Positions 24,243 to 36,955 of a stretch of DNA of 64,000 nt are shown here, piece by piece. Source of the DNA: Prunella strophiata (Eukaryota > Chordata > Aves > Passeriformes > Prunellidae). The stretch spans positions 85,015,309-85,079,308 of the forward strand of contig JAZBQD010000015.1 in assembly GCA_036583965.1 (NCBI GenBank), given 5' to 3'. The notes beneath the pieces were generated by a model. That model ran no database searches. It saw nothing but the letters and a program-made list of their open reading frames with translations, and was not told where the DNA came from. The translations under genes and the position numbers were made by a program. Numbering within the stretch: position 1 is the first letter of the stretch; every line of letters begins with the position of its first letter.

Positions 24243-27200
24243 GGGTCAGTCCTGCTGGTTATTTGCAGTTATTAACCTTAGTGGATTTAAATTTTTTTTT
24301 TTTGTTTCCTTTGTTTTTATGTTTTTCTCTGTATGCCTAAGAGGATTGTGGCCTTGCAACCATGTTCAGGAAACTTAAGGCTGTTCCTACTGAAGGGCTT
24401 TGAAGATCAGCAGGCATTTCCTCCAGGGTTTACAGCATTGTTGGAGGAAACATTCCTTGCAGAAGTCTTCAGGCCTATCCGCCCGACTTTGGTCATTTCT
24501 TACCTCACCAGCACGTGGATTATGCTGTTTGCAGACTGTCTAAGCTGCACGATGACCTTCATGGATTCCTCATGAGCTTTTACAAGGCCAGGCCAGTGTA
24601 CTTTGTAAAATCCTTTAGAAATGCCTGCTAGGCTTTTAAAGTCCCAGAGCATAGGCTATACTACAAGGAACTTGGAAGGTCAGCAGCTGGATATGGTTGT
24701 GGATGAAGGGGGATTTTTGTGTGTGTGTGTATGCAGTTCTTGTTTTCGAAAATACATTTTTTTCAGGTCAGATAGAGATATATTGTTCCTGAGAAGGCTT
24801 CTTGTACTCTCTGATAAAGCTGAGGGACTTCTGAATTCCATAAGAAATTGATGAACAAGATCCCCTATGCCCTTTCTTTGCATGTGTGTTGCACATTCAT
24901 TTTGATGAACAGATGCTGTTTCATTTTGTCAGTGTGCTGGAAGCACCTCCCACAGGTTACTTGCGCTGCATCTACTTCAAAATAGAAAGAAAACTCATAC
25001 TGAGGAGTACCACTGGCAAGTAGCTCTGCTGTTTAAAATTTTCCAAGTGGCTTTCCTGTGCAAATCTCAACTTGGAGAGTCTTGCCAGCACTATCTATTG
25101 CTGTAATTAATTTACCAAACTAAACCAAGAAAGAAACATTGTATTTCAGAATTTAAAGCTCTGCAAACAAGCCCAAAGGCTACTGGCCAGCAGGTGTAAG
25201 TCAGTGAGTGTGCTCACAAAAGTTGTGGCACCTTGTTCATAGGTGATGGGAGAGAGCTATTTTTCTGAAGGCTGGATTTCCCCTTCACCTGGACAAAGCA
25301 ATAAACCTCAGTCTGAGTGATCTTTGGTACTTTGGCATCTGTGGCAAATACATTTCTAGAATAACCCCTGGTAAAATTAAAACAGCTAGTTTGTATCTTT
25401 TAATTTTGGCTCACAGTATCAGGACAATGTCAACTGATGGTTTTCTGTGCTTAATATCACATGGAGATTATGTAGCTGATTTATATCTGGTCCTTAGCAC
25501 ACTGCAGGAGTTGGTTGACTTGAGATCTGCTTGGGCCTCTTACGGTGGGGGGCAGATGTTGGGTTTGGCTTGTGGACCTGCAGAGTCTGCTTGGTGTGGA
25601 GATGCAATCTCAGAAGGAGGGCTACCAGTTATCTTGCTCATGAAAAAGCTGTGTAGGCCCTTGGGATATTGCAGCTGGAGGCTGACATTACAAGTGCCTC
25701 CTAGGGTGGATGGGAGAGGGAGGGCTGTACAGCATGCTTCTGAGTATCTTTGCTGCATCATCTCTCTCTCTCTTTCCTCCCTGTGGCCTGTGCTTTCCCC
25801 TCTGAAAATCTCAGGCTAAAACTTCCTAATTTAAAAATGTATTTCAGGGGGAAGGGGGTAGGGATATGATTTGTGTTTCTGAACTTTTAAAATTATCTTG
25901 GTTATAGATTGTTGTTGTTGTTGTTGTTGTTTGGAGGATGTGATAGGGGGAATAGTTTCTGTGCTGACCAGAAACAGAATACAGGAAGATATGATGTTAA
26001 CAAGGTGGGGGAGAAAAGGAGGTGTTTGTTTAGAAAAAGCCTAGTCACTAAAGCCTGTGGGGCAGAGGAACCCTGCTGATAACACAGATGAAACAGTCTG
26101 TCTCTTTCCTAACTTTAGGGGAGTGGAGCTCTGTAATAAATGGCTGCCATGTGGCAGCTGTCTCCCAGCTTCGTGAGCCTGGCAGTAGTTAATCCTGTCA
26201 GCAAGTCATGCTCCCTGGAAAAGAGCAGTGAGAAGAGCTTCAAACTCTTGAATCATTCTATCTGCAAAATATTTGCATGTTGAATCTGCTTAAAACAAAT
26301 TGGTAATTTGGTGTAGGTTTCCATCTTTAAGTAACATTAAAGTGCAGCTGTGTTGGCTTTTAAATAAAATGTTAGAAACGTGCTGAGATATTGCAATTCT
26401 TTTCTCTCCTTAAAAATGTCATTTTAGTTTTGGAAGGTATATTTTCCAGAGTACAAAATGTACTGCATAGAGAAGGGACACTGTGTTGCTGTACCTGTAT
26501 GTTAAACAATTACAGGTTGAGCCTTTGAGATCATGGTTATCCTTAAAAGCTTGAGGCTTTAAAATTAATCTGTTCACTTCAGTTTGCTTTTTGTATTTTG
26601 CCGAGCATGTAATGTGTCTGTCCTTTTTCCAAAAATCATAAAACTAGAATTTTGACTTAAGAAATTGGAGATTTTGTGCAATAATGTAGCACCATCAGAT
26701 TTTACAGGCTCGTGATAAAATCTTGATGGTTGACAACACCACCACCAGGAAATGGGTTTAAATCCCTGTCATTTCTACTTTTTCTTTTCTCATTTTGCTG
26801 TGTTATCTTGTGAAGCACAAAATGTTTTGGCAAGCTACCTGGTACAGTGCTCCAAGCAGAGAGTGTGCTGGCATCTCCTGCAAAGACAGTGTGGGCTGGC
26901 ATCTCCTGCAAAGGATGACTTGGGAGCTCTGCAATAAGCAAACTGATGCTCTCTCCCTTGGGCTTGCCTGTGTTTGCTAGCATATGGATGCAGTTAGAGT
27001 GGTGAAACACCATGTGGGACATAGCTACTCCTAGAGGAGTTTTTTCCTGGTCTCTAGCTTATCCTACTTTCAGAATGATTTTTGTAAAGTTGCCTGTGCA
27101 TTCAGTTCCTCTGTGAATCTCTTTAAATACACATCTTGGAGGAAGAGAATTGCAACCAGAGCGACGCACAAGAAGCAGGGCACTAGCACAGGGGAGTTTC

Positions 27201-27300
27201 TGTGTCTTCCTCAGTGTGATTCATCCTGCCTCTGTAATCCCTGCTGAACCCGTCCTGCACACACACGCAGCTCTGGCTACATGTGAAGAGCAAGTGTGAG
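24243..27300. other. Non-coding intronic sequence
   Basis: No gene is recognised. It contains a short TG run (24718-24732), a TC run (about 25761-25776), a TTG/GTT trinucleotide run (about 25910-25931) and a small tandem duplication (26867-26913). Confidence 0.6.
26867..26913. repeat. Short tandem duplication, 28-bp period
   Basis: The 19-bp sequence GCTGGCATCTCCTGCAAAG occurs exactly at 26867-26885 and 26895-26913. Confidence 0.9.
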
Positions 27301-29130
27301 GGGGTGAAATGTTTGCTTGTTTCTCCCTCCAGAGATTTGCTTTAAACCTTCACCTCAAGTGCTGGCTCCGAAGCTGCCCTTGGCTGAGCTGCTGGCCATC
27401 AGGGTGAGGGACAGAGACGGGGACAGGGACAGGCCCTCCTTCCCTCCCTCCCTTCCTCCCTCCCCGCCTCCCTCCCTCCCCAACAGCTGCAGGCACCAAT
27501 TGCCAGGGAGCAGCTCGGCCGCATGGTTTCGTGGCTTTCTTCCTCTTGTTACTAATGTGCCTGCTTATTTCCGTGATGCTGTGCAGAGGAACAACCAGAG
27601 GGATTGTCTCCTCTCGGGGTGGGTGCCCAGGCATCTGCACAGCCAGTTGGTATGGCACAGGAGCCCCTGTTTTTTCAGTGACACCAGGGGCTATTGATGG
27701 CAGGCTGGGGCTGTGCTGCTGCTGCTGCACAGATGCTTGCTCTTGGCCCACCTTAAAAGGACAAGATATCCCGTGGTTTAGACTGGCCATATATTGTCGG
27801 GGATGTCAGCATCTCCGTCACAGCTACCCAGCTGAGCCCGGCGTCCCGCTTCGCCAGCCCTGCGTGCCTGCAGCCTCTCCTCAGTCAGAGAGAGGGGTGC
27901 TGTAACTCAGAGTATTTGAAAGGGAGGTCTCTTTTCTTCTCTGTTATTCAGAAATGTTTTCCATGTGGCTCTCCCTAGTGCAGTGCATCTAGCTCACCCA
28001 CTGGGCTCTCAGACAAGTGTCTCGTTCCCTCAGCACGGTACTTGCTTAGGCACACAGGTGATGGGACATTAACCTATAGCTCTCCCCATGTCCCCTCCAG
28101 GCTTTTAAGTCAAGTGGGTTTGTCAGGGCAGCATGAAAATGAAAAAATCCCCCAAGCAACAAACACACAAAGCTACATTTTGATTGTTTCCTCATTTTGC
28201 AATCCTTTATCCCCTCTTGCTTGTCTGAGATGGCAGCAGCAGCATGAGATGAGGTTTTGTCTCCCAGGGCTGTGCTTCCCCAGGATTGCTGGAGCTCCCC
28301 TCAGACAGGTGCATCTCCCTTTCCTTGGCCTGTTGGGCATGGACACAAGCACGGTGGGGTTGCCCACTGGTCCTTGCTTCAGCTTCCCCTTGCCCTTCTA
28401 CTCTCTTGCCTCACCCTGGGCTCCTTCGGGGCATGTGGGCAGTGGTTTTGGCAGGCAGTATGATGCCACTTGCCTGACCTGTCCTGCCTTTGCAAGGTAC
28501 TTCCATCCAGCCTTCAGGGCCCACTCCCTCCAGTCTCTGGCTCTGCTCTGGAGTCCCACCCTCTCCCACACCATCTTCCAAAGCTGTCCCCTTGCCCAGT
28601 GGGATGTAAGCCAGCCCTGGCCCAAGTGAGAGATGCAGCAACCAGACTAGGGAAGACTGGTAGTATGGCGAGAGACCCTGGGCCATGTCCCAAGGAGTGT
28701 TGCCCTGCTTCAGCCAGTGCCAGCTCAGGGAAGATGTGAAGGGACTTTCTCGTGTCGCCACTTCATCTAAGGCAAGTAAACTGGAGTTAAAGCCAAGAAA
28801 CACATTGACTTCCTGGAACTCTGCGAGCCGTCCGCACAGCTGTCCCCACTCCCTGAACACATGCAAAGCAGAGCTTATAAGGACAGACAGTATTGCTTTT
28901 GTGTCCTTCCTCAGCCACTGGGGAGGGCGCAGGGGAGGGGATGTGCTGGGTAAAGCCCAAGGCCTGTCTTGTTCCATGTTCCCCCTACGTTGCTGTGATT
29001 CCCAGTGACTGGGGGAAGCCAGACTCCCTTCTCACTGGCCTCCTCACAGCTGTGCAGGCAGGCAAGAATGAGGATGGAGGAGTGTTTGCAGTTGTCAACA
29101 TGGGAAGGAATGGATGGATGTCTGCTTAGA
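27301..29130. other. GC-rich non-coding segment
   Basis: This 1.8-kb stretch is clearly richer in G+C than its flanks and so carries several open frames of 100-195 codons that overlap on opposite strands. None shows a domain, and the translations are Pro/Ser/Leu-rich as expected from unconstrained GC-rich DNA. It includes adjacent G-run and C-run tracts (27402-27481). No splice-bounded exon is supported. Confidence 0.5.
27402..27481. other. Adjacent G-run and C-run tracts (G4 motif on each strand)
   Basis: 27402-27428 has four runs of three or more G with loops of 3, 8 and 3. From 27434 to 27481 there is a nearly pure C/T tract with many CCC runs, giving a G-quadruplex-type motif on the minus strand. 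The two tracts are partly complementary, so a fold-back is also possible. Confidence 0.6.
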
Positions 29131-32117
29131 GCCACTTGTTTTACTCTCCTGTTGCCCTGACTTTATTTTGTTGCCTAAATATGGTGTTCATGGTCCCAGG
29201 TTTGTTAAGCTGTCTTCAAATCTCAGTATCCTTTTTGCTTGAGCAAACTCTTGAAGCTAGCTGCAGTTTTGTGACAAAGGCTTCCTGGAGGGCCAGGTAT
29301 TCACCAACAAGCTGATTAAAACAGCAGAATGAGGAGCAGCTCACATATATGTCTTTGGTCAGGGGAAAGAATGCTAGGGTATTAGAAAAGTCTCAAAATT
29401 CATCAGGAGCTGCTGATCCTAAGTGCAGCCATAGCTTATTGTAGTACTTGCAGTGCTGTGTGTTCTGTGTGGCACTGCTGTCCCCAAAAAGAGCAGTGCT
29501 GGTCAGGAGCTCAGTGCAGGCTCAGATCAAGCTCTGTGAGGTGATTACCAAGTGTGCTGGGCTTTCCTGTTGGGAGCCAGGGGGCTGTCAGGTTTCGCTT
29601 TCGCTCTTGGTGCCGGAGCAGCTTTTGCCTGAGTTCTCTTTTCTAGCCTAGCACGACCACAGGCTCCTGTGTCAGGGCTGTTCCCACAGCACACAGTGCT
29701 TGCAAAAGGTGCAGACATGGCTTCCCTCTCCAGGTTAGCAAATGGAACACAGGGCCAAGAGGATGGGCATGAATTCATTTCGTATTTAGGCTGCCCAGTA
29801 GCTGTGTGCATTGCTGTAAACCAGTTGGACTGTGAAGGTGAATTTTACCCAGGAAACCCTTCTTTGCCAGTATAGTGTCTCATTGTTATATTAGCACAAC
29901 TTCCTTGTTTCCAGAGTATTGCACCAATGTAATGCAAGAGTGTCATGGTGATTCAGAGTTGTTCACTAAAGGCATTAGCTAAGTTCAAATTCTGCTATGC
30001 TTTATGGAGAGAAGTTTCTGGTTGTCTGAGCCAAAGTCCTGAGGAGCATTACTAGCTTGTAAGTCACCAAAAAGGGATTTTCAAAAGCTACATAAAAACT
30101 GAATGCACACATACATCCCATCGTGCTTGCAAGGAAATAAAACAGGAGGAGTAAATATGTTTGAATATTTAAAATTTAGCCTGACTGTTAGGTGTTACAG
30201 CAACAGCATGCAAAATAGTCTGGAAATAGTCTGGGATCATCTTGTTCTTGTTTAGTGCTTCTTCCCCTGTCCCACTCCCATCCAGAAGATCATCCAGAAC
30301 TCAGTTTTAAGGCATGTCCATGAGCGTGTGGTTCACTTGTTTATTCCATGTCCGGGTGTATCTGTGTCTGTACAAGTTAGACATATGGATGTTGTAGACT
30401 CTCAGGGTTATTTCAAGAGGCAAAGTATTATGCCTGCACTAACATGGATAAAAAGATTGTTTCACTAATAGCTCAGAGAGTTTATAGAAAGAGAACAGTC
30501 TTCTTTGGTGCTCAGAGAGTACCCTTCAACAGGTGTTACTCCTTTTGGTTGTTGTTTTTGTGTTTGGTTTGGGGTTTTTTTGTAGAGGAAAATGTTACTT
30601 ACAGGTGCAAGTTCAAAAGCTTTGGGGTAGCATTTTTAGTTCTTACTGTCAAGTGAAAGAGCAGCCACCAGTTATTCCCATGCCACTCTCTTTCTTTCTA
30701 TGCTTGTCTTCCTTTCCTCATGGGCTGCTCTGTCCTGGTGCTCCAGCAGTGGTGACGGTGAGGTGACGCTCCCAGTGTAATTTTCTACTGCTGGGGTGCG
30801 GAGTCAGCACCAACACTTCAGTAGCAAGGGCAGAGTTGGTATTAAAAAAGGTCAGTTGGGAAAACTTTGTTCATTTGGTTTTCCTTTGCCTTGAGGCAGT
30901 GTTTTGAATAGTGTTAGCCCTTTTTTCTTCCCACACGATGCCTTTTCACCCTTTTTCCTTCCTGCCAGCTTTGACAGAAAGTTATGTTCAAAAGGTAGTG
31001 CGGGTGATAGCGCGCAGTCTCTTCTGGGGTGGGAGTGACCATTTGTGCTTGGGAGCGTTTGTGCTCTGGGAGTAAAATCTGCTCCTCTGTGTAGAAGCTT
31101 AGTAGGGGACCAGTGCATCAGAAGCAGTTTGGAGTGCAGTGTAGCGATTCTTAGGTATTATAATCTCAAGGGTAAACAGTAAACTTTGTTTATTCAAATG
31201 CGATATCTCTCTTTGAAGTTCTGTTCTTGTCTAAATTTGTATACTAGCAGGTCTGGCCTTCATTTAAATGATCCTTGGGGTTTTTTCATGCCACTTAGGA
31301 AAAAAAACAGTGGGAAAGCCTTGACTAGGCTAATAGTGTTGCTAAGATGGAAATGATGAAGAAGGCTCAGGATTCCTGTTGGGACCTCATGGGAAAAAGT
31401 GGTTTGAAATGCATGGTGGGGGGGGGTGCACATTCCTAAACCTGTTATTTCTTTTCCCTATTTCTTCTCCCCCACTGTGTTCTTTACTAAATACTACAGT
31501 ATGTTTAATGAAACCAATAAAACTATTTGGCCAAGAGTGTTAATCTTTCCCTGGCCCAATTAGTGCATGGCTTCTACTTTTAACGTTAATGTGGATTTTT
31601 TTCGGAAGGCAGAACAATAAGCAGCTTTGTGCTGTGTGTACCAGGTTTTCCCCCTTCTTGCCTGTATTGTGCGTTTCTTCCTATCTATTCCAAAGGGACA
31701 GCTCATGTGCAAAGACAGTGGAGCAATCTGGAGCAGAGACTTGTACCAGCTCCCAGGGGATGGGATGTGCTGCTCTGTGCTTGTGTGGATGCCTCTCAGT
31801 TGCAAGTCAAGTGACTGTGACTCTGAAGACTCATCATTCTTTCTCCTTTCTTCTTCCTTCTCCTGTGGCTTGTGTTCTCCTTTTTGCTTTATCCATGATG
31901 CTCTTCACCAGAAGGAGAAACATCTGTAGCTGTTTAGAGTGGTCTTAAAACAAACAAACAAAAAACCCCAAATAAATACACATAAGCAAAGCAGGGGGAG
32001 TAACTGTGGATCGGCTCAGCTTTAACATACAGTGGAGTCACACTTTATCCCAAAGGAGGAAATAGGTCTAGCAAGTGTCTTCCTGTACAGACTGAATGGG
32101 AAGCAACAAGGTGGTGG

Positions 32118-32154
32118 TTTTTTTTTTTTTGGTTTTTTTTTTTTTTTTTTTTTT
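32118..32154. repeat. Poly-T tracts (13 T, GG, 22 T)
   Basis: T13 and T22 are separated by GG. No SINE or retrogene body was recognised next to it. Confidence 0.95.
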
Positions 32155-32832
32155 GTAAGCTCTGCTTTTGCAATGTCTCTCCCATTAGCTGGTTATGTGG
32201 GGCATCAGGGGTGGACCTCTGTCAGAAGCAGGAGATATAGGCCCCTCAGGGCTCTCTGTGGGATGGAAGTTGCCCCAGTTTCAAGTTGTCAGCAACCTCA
32301 TCAAGTGGAAGGAACACGTTCCTGCAGAAAAGACAGGTCTCTTGGTGTGGCCATGCAGAGAGGGCTTCGTTGTCTTGTTTGGTCCTGTCCCCCCCTGCCA
32401 TTTGTCAGCACTCTTGCTTAGTCACTTGCCCTCTGCTTTTCCTCCTTTTCACACAGGATGAATGTGACACTGGGGGGTTTCTTCAAAGTAGAAGATGACT
32501 TGAATGCTTGTGACCACTTCCCTGTTTCCTAGAGGCTTTGGTCCAATGTTGAATGTAACCTGAGGCTGCACTGTTTCTCAGCTTATTTCCTGTTTATCCT
32601 TTTTCCTGGAGGTCTTTGTTTTCTTTTGGGGAGAGGGAGGAAGGAGACTCTGTCAGCACAACCTCCATGCTGGGGCATTTGGTATGAGCTGGGAGGGTTT
32701 ACAGTCCTGAAGTCAGTATGGCGTAGGGCATCTATGCTGGTTGCTGCCTATCTGATTCCCTGAGTTTCATAGGTGCTGTGGAAGAAAATCCCAACACTTC
32801 CCCATCCTCAGTGATGCATTTTTTTAAAGAGG

Positions 32833-32879
32833 AAAAAAAAAAAAAACCAGCACAAAGCAAAAAAAAAAAAAAAAAAAAA
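32833..32879. repeat. Poly-A tracts (14 A and 21 A)
   Basis: Two A tracts are separated by CCAGCACAAAGC and followed by a CAACCAAAAA-type low-complexity stretch to about 32901. Confidence 0.95.
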
Positions 32880-33331
32880 CAACCAAAAAACAACCAAAAA
32901 CAAGGCTGCAAGAGAAATCTCTCAGTATGTTCCTGCCTAAAGGCACTCTGCCACGGGTTTTCCCACAGGAAGGAGTGATTTGGCCCAGCATTCTTATTGT
33001 TTCTATATCCTATTGCAAATAGAAAGTTATGCTTCTGAAATTGGTGTGTGCTGCTCATGCAGTTGTCTTTGTTTCAGTGGTGCATTTTTGTTTCATGCAA
33101 GAAACTGGAAAATACATAGGTAAATAAAAGCATGCAGCAGCAGTTCAGTTCTGATTTCTAGACTGCTTTCAAAATTGGAAAATTTTGAAAATGGTTTTAA
33201 GGACAAGATCTCTGACTACATATATTTGCTTGCCTATGGAGGAAAATATTTGGATTCAGAAAAGAAAAATAACTGTTGGCTCACAGAAACTATGAAAGGC
33301 TGTAATAGTATAATATGTAGTTTTCCTCCTG

Positions 33332-33353
33332 AAAAAAAAAAAAAAAAAAAAAA
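33332..33353. repeat. Poly-A tract (22 A)
   Basis: Uninterrupted A22. No adjacent retroposed body was recognised. Confidence 0.95.
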
Positions 33354-35500
33354 CGGAGAGCAAGTTGGCAGGTTTTTATGAAACAGTAGGTAGGGGTTTT
33401 TAATGTGCATATAGGCCTGCCTGTTTTGCAGGCTCTTTCTGTGCATTTCCCATTTTTGATGTTGCTAAAAGCAACACTAGGAATTCTATCTGTAGTTCTG
33501 TGGGAAGCCACTAAGCTGTCTTAAAGTTACCTTGGCAAACACAGGAGTCTTCACAGTTACACAATAGATTTTTTTTTTCCAGGATGTATCAGTGGTGACA
33601 TTAATGTGCTAGGTATTGACTGAAAGAGGAATGAATATGTGTATTTTGGAAGGAATTGTGTATTTTGTTTGTTTAGAGCTTTTTTAAGGACTAAAGCACT
33701 TTTTTTAACAGAAATACTTCAAAATAGTTTAAACTGGTCCTTATTTTTGGTAGTGCTAAGCAGATAGAGCAAGCAGTTTTAGATTTAGGCCAGTCCTGAA
33801 AATAATCCTATTGCTTATTCTATTCAAAAGTAAGTCAGCTACCACATAAGTGATTAAAATAAGATGGGGGCAGGGGGGAAAGAAATACTTATGTTGCTCT
33901 TGAATGAGCTGGACCTTTTCTAAAAACAAACAAAATAACAGTAAAGTTACAGCAGTTACAACAGTTAAAACAAAGCCAAACAAATAAATGGTTCCCATAA
34001 TTACTGGAGGAAACACAGAAGGATGGGTGCTTGGCCTCACCTTGGAACAAGTAATCCCTGTGTCACGGGGATCGCTCATATTTTCTTAACAGAAAAGTAC
34101 AAAAATAACTAGGGATAAGTTATTTTGAGTTGTCCAGGTTAGTCTGTTTTCTGGTTTTGAAGGTGTAGATGGAAAGCAGTGTTTGTTAAGATGTTGATGT
34201 TTTCCTGAGCCTTACACTTCCAGGGCTTAGTCAGGTCCCAGGTTTTGTCTCTAGCATCTGTGTGCCACTCCTTAGAAAGCTGGCAGCTCAATGTAGGGAG
34301 GTTAATCCACTGCTGTGTCTGGCATGGTGTGAAATGAGGAACTGCTTGACACAAGATGGGCCCTTTCTTTTTGCCTGCCTATTCTTGGGTGCTCCATATT
34401 GTTGGCAGTTGGGGTAACACAGTCGTTGATTGTTTTCAAAATCTGTTCAAACAGCATTTGAAGATGTGTTGCATGACTGATTTGCATGTTATCCTTGAGA
34501 ATGTAATTTCTTTAAAAGGAGGAAACCCTGTTAACTGTGGTTTGAAGGCAATTGTCTCTGTTCTCTTGATAAAAGGAAAACCTGTATTGAGATTACTCGT
34601 TGTGATTTGTAAATCTGAGCTGATGAAATGTCCACAGTGTGTTTGTTTTCATAATGAGGTAAACATTTTGTTGTAAGGTTATAAAGATGTATTTCTCTGT
34701 TAAAACATATCAGTAGTTTTCCATATTGCAAGTAAGCTTTTCCAGAGGCTATAGCCATGAGTGCTTGGGCAGACAACTGTTTGTCATGCGTTGATCATTC
34801 CCCATCACTTCTAAAAATGATGTTTAACTGCCCTGTCATTCTCCAGAGAGAACAGGCACCCTTCCTTAAACCCCAATGATAGCATGATAAGTTTGTGGTT
34901 TCAGAAAGGGGTGTGGAGGAATTCTCTTGGTACATACAATGGTTACTTATGTCTTCAACTTGTGTGGGAAACTTGGGCAGTGGACATGAGGAATGTGCCA
35001 AATGGTTCCAGAAACCTCTGTAGTAATTTTACCGCTACTAGGAGGGAGAAGGTGGCCACCATGAATTCATGTATTGGAGTAAATGTTAGTCTTCCAAGAA
35101 AAAAGAAGGGGAGCAGTGTATGTATGAAATTGAATCACTTAAATTCTCTAGGTGCAGAATATTCTTCCAGCTTCTCAGTCAAATGTCCCTCCTGTCAGTG
35201 ATAGGCTAGCTTGCTCTCTCTTCCTCTGTTTTTTGCTTGCTTTAATGCTGCAGCCCAGGCTGGTGGGGGTTTCCTTGTTTGCCCAGGTTTTCCCTCTGGT
35301 GGAAGCAGCAGCATCTCCCAGCCCAGTGCCTGGGCACTCATGAGAGTGGGTGCTTGGCTGCACTGGCTGGTGTGCTTCTGTCATCAGACCTATCTGGTAG
35401 TCAGGGGAGCCCTCAAAATAAAGGGCTGTATTCTTACTTTCCTAAAATGGCTTCCATAAAAGCTTACTCCCTTTCTGTTTTGTCCTTCTCCCTCATGTAG

Positions 35501-35620
35501 TGCTCGAGGGTGCTGCTGAAGAAGAGGCTGAAGAGCCAGACGCAACTGTACATACTTCACTAAGCGAGGAGACCAGCAACCCAGAAGAGAGCCACAGTCA
35601 GTCAGGGGAGAAAGATGAAG
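35501..35620 (+). CDS. RREB1: RREB1 coding exon A: acidic N-terminal extension
   Basis: The exon is 120 bp. It is preceded by a pyrimidine-rich tract ending in ATGTAG and followed by a GAAG|GTAATT donor. It begins with TG, which completes a codon started upstream, and ends with one base (G) of a Glu codon finished in exon B. The frame is open throughout and encodes a very acidic Ser/Glu-rich stretch (LEGAAEEEAEEPDATV, then SLSEETSNPEESHS). No domain is recognised. If the preceding exon ends in A, the split codon would be ATG and could start translation; otherwise it is Val or Leu and the start lies further upstream. As I remember it, the mammalian reference protein begins in the next exon, so this exon may be absent from, or untranslated in, the mammalian reference isoform. 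Exon status rests on splice sites, the open frame and the exact phase match with exon B. Confidence 0.82.
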
Positions 35621-36955
35621 GTAATTGGTTCAGCTAGCTCTGTGACTCTATAAATTAGGGCATTGATTAAGAATGTAGAAACATTTCTCACCCATGCATA
35701 CACCTTACTGTGTGAAGAGTGTAAGATACATTGAGCAGAAGCACTGGTGCATACATTTCTTTTCCCATCCCTAACTTTTATCTGTCTGAAAAGTATAAAA
35801 TAGGTTGAACAGAAGCATGGGCATGTAAATTCTCAGCTACCACTGCAGGCTTCCAAACAAAGATTTTCTTGGCTCACAGTAACTTGGCACCACATAACTT
35901 AGCCTCAAAAAAACCACCTGTTTATAATCCTCAAACTTATGTTCCAAAGACAGTATTATGCAGAGATCAAATGTTCACAGACAAACGTGTTCCTCCTTGT
36001 TCACCCTCACATACTCTTCTGTTGCAGTGACTTTCTCACAACACACATTAAGATTCTGTGCTTTCCACCAGAGGTGACAGAGCAGTAGACTTGCAGGGTA
36101 TTCCTGTTTCTTAGGGAGACTTCTTGAGGGGGAAAGGAGTGTTTAATTTGAAAGCCTCTTCCTTTTCAAACCTGTAAAGAAGAAAACAGAATGCCTTTCC
36201 TGTGTGTTTGTCATGCCTGTATGTTAAGAAACCAGAGGTGAGATTTTAGGTGTGTTAGAGATAGGAGCATCCCTGCTACTTACAGCAGGTGATGGAGAAG
36301 TTTGAACCTCGACAGCTTTAGCTGTGACATTAGTCATGTATGTAAAACATATTCTCCGTGTACTAGTATGGCTTGACACACCAAAATCACATATGTGCCT
36401 TCTGTGGCAGTAAAGAGGCATTATGGGGGATACAGGGTTTTGTTTTGTTTGGATTTTTGCTACTTTAGCTTATATACAGAACTGGCTTAAACCATGCTTA
36501 AAAGAGAACCCAGTACCCTCCACTGTGTTACTAATGCCTTAATTGTGCAGTCCTGTTTAAAACACATGCGTGCTTGAATGATGGTGCTTGCCAGAGTGTG
36601 CATTCATCAGTACTGTTCTACTAGTTCATGGTGATCACAAGGTACCACAAAAAATAATTTCACAGCAAGAGAGTATAAATTAAATCCCTCTACAAGCTCC
36701 ATATTGAATTAAGGTTGAAAATGAAGAAAATGGGAATGTTCTATGAGAAAAATGTACACTTTGTGCCTATGCATTCCTATATGAGAAGCTTGTCCTGTTA
36801 TAAGAACTCCACTTATTATGGCCTTGTTGCCTGTGCTGCATGATGATCCAGCAGAGTGTGATGTGAGTTACAGGCAGCTGAAAATACTGTGGGTTGTTTG
36901 GGTTTTTTTAAGATGGCCTAGGAACTCCTATGTGTGGTTTTGTTTTTAATTCCAG
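35621..36955 (+). other. RREB1: RREB1 intron between exons A and B
   Basis: GTAATT donor and TTCCAG acceptor, 1335 bp. It contains an old imperfect tandem duplication at 35704-35832 just after the donor. Nothing else gene-like. Confidence 0.9.
35704..35832. repeat. Diverged tandem duplication, about 74-bp period
   Basis: The segment beginning CTTACTGTGTGAAGAGTGTA and running through TTGAGCAGAAGCA to about 35760 recurs in diverged form at about 35775-35832 (TTGAACAGAAGCA). The best-matching core is offset by 74 bases. Confidence 0.7.

Larger units (their letters stand above)
29131..35500. other. Non-coding intronic sequence up to exon A
   Basis: No exon or RNA gene is recognised before the polypyrimidine tract at about 35470-35500 that serves exon A. 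It contains a cluster of long homopolymer tracts at 32.1-33.4 kb and A/C-rich low-complexity sequence near 31950. Confidence 0.6.

Noticed and set aside
26740..26785. tRNA T-arm-like GGGTTTAAATCCC
   Set aside because: No acceptor stem, D-arm or anticodon arm can be placed around it.
28042..28977. 195-codon (+) and 188-codon (-) overlapping open frames
   Set aside because: They lie opposite each other in a GC-rich stretch where stops are rare, have no recognisable domain and no splice boundaries.
1..35500. Upstream RREB1 coding exon with a FOG/SALL-type MSRRKQ N-terminus
   Set aside because: I looked for such an exon ending in one unpaired base before a donor and did not find one; it is probably 5' of the window if it exists.
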